DNA of 36,850 nt from Candidatus Pelagibacter sp. (GTDB lineage Bacteria; Pseudomonadota; Alphaproteobacteria; Pelagibacterales; Pelagibacteraceae). This document shows positions 31,729 to 36,850 of this stretch, in pieces; position 1 is the stretch's first letter, and every line of letters starts with the position of its first letter. The position numbers and the translations under genes were made by a program. The stretch covers positions 1 through 36,850 of the forward strand of contig JAOOKL010000001.1 in the NCBI GenBank assembly GCA_028408025.1, read 5' to 3'. Under the pieces are notes generated by a model. The model saw only the letters and a list, made by a program, of their open reading frames with translations, had not been told where the DNA came from and made no database searches.

Positions 31729-32069
31729 AAAGTATTAGTTTGTTATCAGGATATATCTTTTTAATTTTAGCTATATTAAGTGGCATTTTCTCTAATAGCT
31801 TTTTAAAAGCAACAGAAGGGTTTACCAAATTTGGACCAACTCTTTTTTGTATAGCAAACATGTTTATTTGTATATTTTGTCTTTCAAAAGCCATGAGTGT
31901 TATACCCGTAGGTTTTACTTACGCAACTTACGGAGCTCTCACAATTACCGCAGTCACTTTGTTTGGAGTTTTTAAATATAATCAAACCCCAAATATTTAT
32001 GGTATCTCAGGTTTAATATTAATAATTCTGGGAGTTGTCCTTTTAAATACTTTAGGAAAAGTAAAATAA
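31725..32069 (+). CDS. SMR-like small membrane transporter lacking the usual glutamate
   Basis: A 114-residue protein with four hydrophobic helices, aligned to EmrE/SMR proteins through SFLKATEGF (EmrE LMKFSEGF), IPVGFTYATY (EmrE IPTGIAYAIW) and the last helix GLILIILGVVLLNTL. The family's proton- and drug-binding Glu14, eight residues before the conserved Lys, corresponds to Gly20 here. The Trp63 position is Tyr. The transport mechanism must differ from that of EmrE; it could be a non-drug member, a structural subunit, or a partner for another small protein. It overlaps the epimerase by four bases and precedes a 94-base leader of ugpB. Confidence 0.8.
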   Translation: MKSISLLSGYIFLILAILSGIFSNSFLKATEGFTKFGPTLFCIANMFICIFCLSKAMSVIPVGFTYATYGALTITAVTLFGVFKYNQTPNIYGISGLILIILGVVLLNTLGKVK

Positions 32070-32163
32070 AACCTACAGTAGAATCCTTAAAATCATATTC
32101 AGACTCCTCATTATATTTTTTTTATGCTAGCTTTTTTAAAAAGATAATATTGGGGGATACACA

Positions 32164-33477
32164 ATGAAACAATTAAAAGCACTGATTTGCTCGATAGCGC
32201 TTTTTGCAATGTTTGCAGGAACTGCTGCTCAAGCAAAAACAGAAATACAATGGTGGCATGCTTTTGGTGGAAGATTAGGTGAACTGCTTAATGAACAAGT
32301 GGAAAAATTTAATGCAAGCCAAGACAAATATACTGTTGTTCATACTAGAAAAGGAAATTATTCCGAAACTTTAAATGCTGGTATTGCAGCTTTTAGAGCT
32401 GGTCAACATCCAAATATATTAATGGTATTTGAAGTTGGAACTGCCAGTTTGATGGCAGCTAAAGGAGCCTATGTTCCTATGTACCAACTTATGAAAGATG
32501 CTGGTCAAAGATTTAATCCAAATGGATTCGTGTCGGCGGTAAGTGGTTATTACACTACTACAGATGGCAAAATGTTATCTATGCCATACAACTCCTCAAC
32601 ACCAGTTCTTTGGGTAAATAAAGACTTAATGAAAAAAGCAGGTTTGGATCCAGAAATGGATTTAAGCACTTGGAAAAAAGTTGGGAACGCACTTGATGCT
32701 GCAAAAGCGAAAGGTATTGATATGCCTTTCTGCACATGTTGGCACAGCTGGATCCATCTTGAGAATTTTTCAGCTTACCACAATATACCATTTGCAACTA
32801 AATCTAATGGATTTGCTGGTTTAGATACTGAGTTGGCGTTCAACAGTCCAGTTCACATTAAACACATCCAAACTTTAGGCAAATGGGCACAAGAAGGTAA
32901 ATTTAAATACATGGGTAGAAGAAACGAAGCTGGTAAAAATTTTAGAGCCGGAGAGTGTATGTTGATGACAGAGTCTTCAGCAGGATACGCTGGTATAAAA
33001 AAACAAGCTAAGTTTGATTTTGCTATTAGACATTTACCTTACTATGGAGCAACAGAAGCACCTCAGAATACAATTATTGGAGGTTCGTCTTTATGGGCTC
33101 TATCTGGAAAATCTAAAGAGGAAAATAAAGCTACAGCTGCTTTTTTAGCATTCCTATCTAGAACTGACATTCAAGCTAAGTGGCACCAAGATACTGGTTA
33201 TTTAGGTGTTACAACAGCTGCCGCTAAAAAAACTAAAAGTTCAGGTTTCTACAAAGCAAATCCTGGAACTGATTTAGCTGGAATACAGATGATGAGAAAT
33301 AAAGTTACTCAAAACTCTAAAGGCTTACGTCTTGGATCTTTTGATCAGATAAGAGGAATTATCGATGAAGAGATGGAAGGAGTTTATAGCGGTAAAAAAA
33401 CTGCTCAAGTAGCTTTAGATAGCGCTGTAAAAAGAGGTAATGTTCTTTTAAGAAGATTTGAAAGAGCTAACAAGTAA
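32164..33477 (+). CDS. ugpB: sn-glycerol-3-phosphate ABC transporter substrate-binding protein
   Basis: A 437-residue periplasmic solute-binding protein. Signal peptide ending about residue 24 (AGTAAQAKTEI), then the UgpB hallmark IQWWHAFGGRLGELLNEQVEKFN, and later VLWVNKDLMKKAGLDPE and IIGGSSLWALSG. Length is within one residue of E. coli UgpB by memory. It should bind glycerol-3-phosphate or glycerophosphocholine-type compounds. The gene starts at ATG 32164 after GGGGGA (32152-32157). I see no Pho-box-like repeat in the 94-base leader, although phosphate control is known in other bacteria. A strong hairpin lies between this gene and ugpA, so it is probably expressed above its membrane partners. 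Confidence 0.94.
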   Translation: MKQLKALICSIALFAMFAGTAAQAKTEIQWWHAFGGRLGELLNEQVEKFNASQDKYTVVHTRKGNYSETLNAGIAAFRAGQHPNILMVFEVGTASLMAAKGAYVPMYQLMKDAGQRFNPNGFVSAVSGYYTTTDGKMLSMPYNSSTPVLWVNKDLMKKAGLDPEMDLSTWKKVGNALDAAKAKGIDMPFCTCWHSWIHLENFSAYHNIPFATKSNGFAGLDTELAFNSPVHIKHIQTLGKWAQEGKFKYMGRRNEAGKNFRAGECMLMTESSAGYAGIKKQAKFDFAIRHLPYYGATEAPQNTIIGGSSLWALSGKSKEENKATAAFLAFLSRTDIQAKWHQDTGYLGVTTAAAKKTKSSGFYKANPGTDLAGIQMMRNKVTQNSKGLRLGSFDQIRGIIDEEMEGVYSGKKTAQVALDSAVKRGNVLLRRFERANK

Positions 33478-33481
33478 ATCA

Positions 33482-33531
33482 ATTTGATATTCTAGGGGTG
33501 AAAACCCCTAGAATATTTCTTAATATCAAAT
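33482..33531 (+). promoter_or_regulatory. 13-bp hairpin with GAAA loop between ugpB and ugpA
   Basis: ATATTCTAGGGGT (33487-33499) pairs perfectly with ACCCCTAGAATAT (33504-33516), closed by the tetraloop GAAA (33500-33503). Few T residues follow, so it is more likely a 3'-end stabiliser or partial terminator than a full stop, as operon expression must continue. An alternative pairing exists: 33482-33491 with 33522-33531 (10 pairs). It uses the lower part of the same left arm and covers the first two bases of the ugpA ATG (33530-33531). Confidence 0.65.
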
Positions 33532-34411
33532 GGAAAAAAGAGTATTTTTTAAAGGTTGGATGTTACCAGCTATTTTAGTTGCACCACAACTTATCATCTC
33601 TTTTATTTTTTTCTTTTATCCGTCAGGGCAAGCAATTTGGAATTCTTTGTTTTTACCTGACCCTTTTGGATTAAAAACAGAATTTGTAGGTTTAGATAAT
33701 TTTAGATTTTTGTTATCTGATCCTTATTATTTAGCTAGTTTTAAAACCACAATAATTTTTTCTACTGCTGTCTCAGTTTCATCAATGGCTATAGGTTTAT
33801 ATCTAGCAGCTTTAGCAGATCGGTTAATTAAGGGAGCAGGTGTTTATCAAACACTATTAATTTGGCCTTACGCCATAGCACCAGCGATCGCAGGGGTTTT
33901 ATGGTTGTTTATGTTTAATGGAAATATTGGTTTAGCCTCTTATTATCTTAAAGCATTAGGTTATGAATGGAATCATACTTTAAAAGGTGATCAAGCGATG
34001 TTTCTAGTTATTTTAGCATCCTCATGGGGAAGAATAAGTTATAACTTTTTATTTTTTTTGGCAGGATTACAAGCTATTCCAAAATCAATCATTGAGGCAG
34101 CAGCAATAGATGGGGCTAGTTTTTGGAAAAGGTTCGGTACGATTGTAATACCTCTTCTTTCACCCATCACATTCTTTTTATTAGTAGTGAATATTGTTTA
34201 TGCTTTCTTTGATACTTTTGGGGTAATACACACGATTACTTCAGGCGGACCTGAACAATCAACCACTATACTTGTATATAAAGTGTTTTCAGATGGTTTC
34301 GTAAGCCAAGACCTTGGATCTAGTGCAGCCCAGTCAGTAATTCTTTTAGTATTAGTCGGAATTTTAACTGTAATTCAATTTAAATATATAGAGAGAAAGG
34401 TTCATTATTAA
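33530..34411 (+). CDS. ugpA: sn-glycerol-3-phosphate ABC transporter permease
   Basis: A 293-residue MalF-type permease subunit. About six transmembrane helices are evident: an early PAILVAPQLIISFIFFF, then TIIFSTAVSVSSMAIGLYLAAL and later stretches. The EAA loop reads EAAAIDGASFWKRFGTIVIPLLSP (with the conserved E-A-A-x-x-x-G near residue 200). WPYAIAPAIAGVLW is characteristic of UgpA. It pairs with UgpE and is driven by UgpC. The start is ATG 33530. The stop TAA shares its last A with the ugpE ATG (TAATG). The start codon region can be paired with the hairpin upstream, which may limit its translation. Confidence 0.94.
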   Translation: MEKRVFFKGWMLPAILVAPQLIISFIFFFYPSGQAIWNSLFLPDPFGLKTEFVGLDNFRFLLSDPYYLASFKTTIIFSTAVSVSSMAIGLYLAALADRLIKGAGVYQTLLIWPYAIAPAIAGVLWLFMFNGNIGLASYYLKALGYEWNHTLKGDQAMFLVILASSWGRISYNFLFFLAGLQAIPKSIIEAAAIDGASFWKRFGTIVIPLLSPITFFLLVVNIVYAFFDTFGVIHTITSGGPEQSTTILVYKVFSDGFVSQDLGSSAAQSVILLVLVGILTVIQFKYIERKVHY

Positions 34412-35265
34412 TGGTTGAGAAAAAGAAATCAGGATATTGGTTAACACACTTTGGATTAATTCTAGGAGTGTTATTCATTTTCTTTCCAGTTTGGTTAACT
34501 TTCGTTGCATCAACAGTTACGCAAGACGCAATAATACAACCACCATTACCGATAATACCTGGTGGAGAATTTTTTGAAAATTATGCAAACGCTTTGTTTA
34601 GGGGAGCTCCTGAGGGTTATGGAGCTAGAGTTCCTGTTATGCAAATGATGATCAATTCAGCAATTATGGCTATAGGAATAACTGTTGGAAAAATTGTAAT
34701 TTCTTTATTGTCAGCTTTTGCGTTTGTGTATTTTAGATTCCCATTTAGAAATTTATGCTTCTGGTTAATCTTTATTACTCTAATGCTTCCAGTAGAAGTA
34801 AGAATAGTTCCTACTTATGAAGTTGTTGCCAACTTAAATTTATTAAACTCTTACACAGGATTAATCTTTCCATTAATTGCATCAGCAACAGCAACTTTTT
34901 TATTTAGGCAATTTTTTATGACTATTCCAGATGAAATGGTTGAAGCAGCTAGAATGGATGGATGCAGCCCTATGCGTTTCTTTATAGATATATTAGTACC
35001 CATAAGCAAAACCAACATAGCAGCTCTATTTGTAATCTTATTTATTTTTGGTTGGAACCAATATTTATGGCCACTCTTAATGACAACCGATCCGGACATG
35101 CAAACTATCGTAATGGCAATAGACTCAATGATACCAACAGGCGATGACTTTGCTCATTGGCCAACGATTATGGCAACAGCAATGTTGGCTATGGTGCCCC
35201 CAGTGATAATAGTAGTAAGTATGCAAAAGTTTTTTGTTAAAGGATTATTAGAAAGCGATAAATAA
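34411..35265 (+). CDS. ugpE: sn-glycerol-3-phosphate ABC transporter permease
   Basis: A 284-residue MalG-type permease subunit with six predicted helices. The EAA loop reads EAARMDGCSPMRFFIDILVPISKT, and the WNQYLWPLLMTT segment is UgpE-like. The C-terminus ends in FFVKGLLESDK, with the F-V-x-G-L-x-x-G-x-x-K pattern common to MalG-type permeases. It sits between ugpA and ugpC, overlapping each by one base (TAATG). Together these encode a 1:1:2 transporter for glycerol-3-phosphate and glycerophosphodiesters across the inner membrane. Confidence 0.94.
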   Translation: MVEKKKSGYWLTHFGLILGVLFIFFPVWLTFVASTVTQDAIIQPPLPIIPGGEFFENYANALFRGAPEGYGARVPVMQMMINSAIMAIGITVGKIVISLLSAFAFVYFRFPFRNLCFWLIFITLMLPVEVRIVPTYEVVANLNLLNSYTGLIFPLIASATATFLFRQFFMTIPDEMVEAARMDGCSPMRFFIDILVPISKTNIAALFVILFIFGWNQYLWPLLMTTDPDMQTIVMAIDSMIPTGDDFAHWPTIMATAMLAMVPPVIIVVSMQKFFVKGLLESDK

Positions 35266-36320
35266 TGTCTCAAATTAGTTTACAAAATTTAAAAAAATCT
35301 TTCGGAAAAACTCAGGTTATCCATGATCTAAGCATTGATGTGAAAGATGGTGAGCTAATTGTAATTGTAGGCCCTTCGGGATGTGGAAAATCAACTCTGT
35401 TAAGAATGGTTGCTGGTCTTGAGGATGCTAATGAAGGAAATATTTTAATCGATAATAAAAAAGTAAACGAGCTTGAACCAATGGAGCGAAATATTGCTAT
35501 GGTGTTCCAAAATTATGCTCTTTATCCTCATATGTCTGTATTTGATAATATGGCCTATGGTTTAAAAATTGCAAAAATTCCTAAAGACGAAATTGAAACT
35601 AGGGTTCAAAAAGCTGCTGAAATTTTAGAGCTTGGGGAACTACTCCAAAGAAAACCAAATCAATTATCTGGCGGACAAAGACAAAGAGTTGCGATGGGAA
35701 GAGCAATTGTAAGAAATCCTGTAGCTTTTTTATTTGATGAACCTTTATCAAATCTAGATGCAAAATTGAGAGTTCAAATGAGACTAGAGATTAAAAAACT
35801 CCAAACTCAATTAAAAACTACTTCTCTTTATGTTACTCATGATCAAGTCGAAGCTATGACATTAGCTGATCGTATGATTGTAATGAACGAAGGTAATGTT
35901 GAACACATTGGAACGCCTTTAGAAGTTTATACAAAACCTAGAACTTTATTCACAGCTCAATTTATTGGAAGTCCAGCGATGAATATTTTAAAAGGTAATT
36001 GTCAAAATGATAAAGTGATTTTTGCAAACAAAGCCTCACTTTCAATAAATTCAAAATTTAATGGGCCAGTTAATGTAGGTATGCGACCTGAAGATTTTGC
36101 ATTAGATCAAAATGGTCCGATCAAGTTAAAAGTTGAACTTGTAGAGCTGATCGGAGCGAATACACTTATCCATGGTAAACTTGAAAATAGTAATGAAATT
36201 TTAGTTGCAAGTATCTCAGGTGTTGTTAAAGAAGACACTATTGGAAAAAATATAAATCTTTCCATTCAAAATGACAAACTACACCTGTTTGATACTAATA
36301 CTGATTTGAGGATTAATTGA
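35265..36320 (+). CDS. ugpC: sn-glycerol-3-phosphate ABC transporter ATP-binding protein
   Basis: A 351-residue MalK-type ATPase. Walker A is GPSGCGKST (36-44), signature LSGGQ (134-138), Walker B VAFLFDEP (Asp158, Glu159), H-switch in TSLYVTHDQVEAM. After about residue 235 comes the TOBE/regulatory domain (IGSPAMNILKG, NVGMRPEDFAL), typical of MalK-like proteins. Length is like E. coli UgpC. Its stop TGA (36318-36320) overlaps the likely TTG start of ugpQ, so the two are translationally linked. MalK-type proteins can also serve other permeases. Confidence 0.94.
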   Translation: MSQISLQNLKKSFGKTQVIHDLSIDVKDGELIVIVGPSGCGKSTLLRMVAGLEDANEGNILIDNKKVNELEPMERNIAMVFQNYALYPHMSVFDNMAYGLKIAKIPKDEIETRVQKAAEILELGELLQRKPNQLSGGQRQRVAMGRAIVRNPVAFLFDEPLSNLDAKLRVQMRLEIKKLQTQLKTTSLYVTHDQVEAMTLADRMIVMNEGNVEHIGTPLEVYTKPRTLFTAQFIGSPAMNILKGNCQNDKVIFANKASLSINSKFNGPVNVGMRPEDFALDQNGPIKLKVELVELIGANTLIHGKLENSNEILVASISGVVKEDTIGKNINLSIQNDKLHLFDTNTDLRIN

Positions 36321-36850
36321 TCAATCCATTTCTAACGAAACCTAATTACATAAGAATTTACGGCCACAGGGGAGCTAGAGGTGATATTGTTGAAAACTCA
36401 ATCTCTGGTTTCAAACATACGTTTGATCTTGGTATTAAAGCTGTTGAATTTGATGTTGTAATTTCAAAAGATAATATTCCGACAATATTTCATGATTACA
36501 GACTAAACCCAGATTTAGTTAAAGATGCCTCAGGAAACTGGATCACAGATAAAAGTATGAAATTAGTAGAACTTACTTATGAAGAAATTAGCAAGTATAC
36601 TATTGGAAGTGTAAAGCCTGAAACAAAGTATGCAAAAAGATTTAAAAATCAAAAATCTGTTAAAGGTGAAAAAATACCAAAATTAACTGATTTCTTCAAA
36701 TTAGTTGCCGAAGATAAACATAAAGATGTTTTTTTAAATTTAGAGATAAAATCAACTTTAACTCAAGAAAATGTTACACCGAGTCCAGAAAAAATGGTCT
36801 CTTTAATTTTAAAAGATATTAAAGAATATGATTTAGAAAACAGAACATTA
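36317..36850 (+). CDS. ugpQ: glycerophosphodiester phosphodiesterase, partial
   Basis: The first 178 codons of a GDPD gene that leaves the window. The best start is TTG 36317-36319, overlapping the ugpC stop, because no ATG is near and the family N-terminus (IRIYGHRGARGDIVENSISGF) begins a few residues later. Catalytic elements are His17 and Arg18 in GHRGARG, Glu in VENS, the metal-binding E-x-D in VEFDVVI, and His in IFHDYRLN. It hydrolyses glycerophosphodiesters to glycerol-3-phosphate and an alcohol. There is no signal peptide, so it acts in the cytoplasm on diesters imported by UgpABCE. The insertion region of about residues 70-125 is longer than in E. coli UgpQ. The C-terminal part is unseen. 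Confidence 0.9.
   Translation, partial: MINPFLTKPNYIRIYGHRGARGDIVENSISGFKHTFDLGIKAVEFDVVISKDNIPTIFHDYRLNPDLVKDASGNWITDKSMKLVELTYEEISKYTIGSVKPETKYAKRFKNQKSVKGEKIPKLTDFFKLVAEDKHKDVFLNLEIKSTLTQENVTPSPEKMVSLILKDIKEYDLENRTL

Noticed and set aside
31694..31894. Minus-strand frame spanning the epimerase/SMR junction
   Set aside because: It overlaps two supported plus-strand genes and carries no motif.
32070..32163. Pho box or clear promoter before ugpB
   Set aside because: No CTGTCA-type repeat is seen; a TATGCT at 32123-32128 has no convincing -35 partner.
1..36850. tRNA, rRNA, CRISPR, insertion sequence or phage genes
   Set aside because: No cloverleaf-like block, regular spaced repeats, terminal inverted repeats, integrase or transposase motifs were seen; gaps between genes are mostly below 130 bases.

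Overview
The window looks like chromosome from a SAR11-type (Pelagibacterales) marine alphaproteobacterium. The DNA is very AT-rich, genes abut or overlap by 1 to 40 bases, no non-coding stretch exceeds about 130 bases, and proteins are short and lysine-, isoleucine- and asparagine-rich. The gene order rpsA-ihfB-pyrF-trpB-trpA-accD-folC and the complete ugp transporter also fit. This placement is inference from composition and gene content; no search was run. I saw no rRNA, tRNA, CRISPR array, transposase, phage gene or recognisable defence system.

Layout. 1-5158: the end of an alkA-like glycosylase gene, a purine-type phosphoribosyltransferase converging on an NCS2 purine permease (probably base salvage), a small lipoprotein, oligopeptidase B, and a membrane J-domain protein. 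5155-10781: a GT9 glycosyltransferase, a DapA-superfamily aldolase/lyase, Cfa-type methyltransferase, an extremely lysine-rich coiled-coil protein, a secreted metallo-beta-lactamase-fold hydrolase and a small lipoprotein. 10888-14712: purEK (+), facing a compact five-gene minus-strand operon: tiny membrane protein, NAD(P)H oxidoreductase, 36-residue basic protein, SRAP protein and TauD-like dioxygenase. Two of these five are only 51 and 36 residues long. 14712-18989: a free-standing 63-residue gene with its own promoter-like box, leader hairpin and palindromic terminator, then rlmN, rmuC, sbcB and a thioredoxin.

18986-30765: a thirteen-gene minus-strand block, transcribed rnd-kdsD-lptC-lptB-aroA-cmk-rpsA-ihfB-pyrF-trpB-trpA-accD-folC. 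It joins lipopolysaccharide supply and export, aromatic and tryptophan synthesis, nucleotide metabolism, translation, fatty-acid and folate synthesis. 30784-36850: an NDUFA9-like epimerase, an SMR-like membrane protein, then ugpB-ugpA-ugpE-ugpC-ugpQ for uptake and hydrolysis of glycerol-3-phosphate or glycerophosphodiesters. The last gene runs off the end.

Points most worth a second look: TrpB, TrpA and FolC depart from family motifs at catalytic or near-invariant positions; trpF and lptA are missing from their usual slots; one hairpin buries the ribosome-binding site and start region of the hydrolase gene; a 13-bp GAAA-capped hairpin separates ugpB from ugpA and can be redrawn to cover the ugpA start; the SMR-like protein lacks the family's essential membrane glutamate; and a 401-residue protein has 35 lysines in its first 70 residues. 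None of these proves a new system. The divergent TrpBA pair and the Lys-rich protein are the best candidates for undescribed biology.
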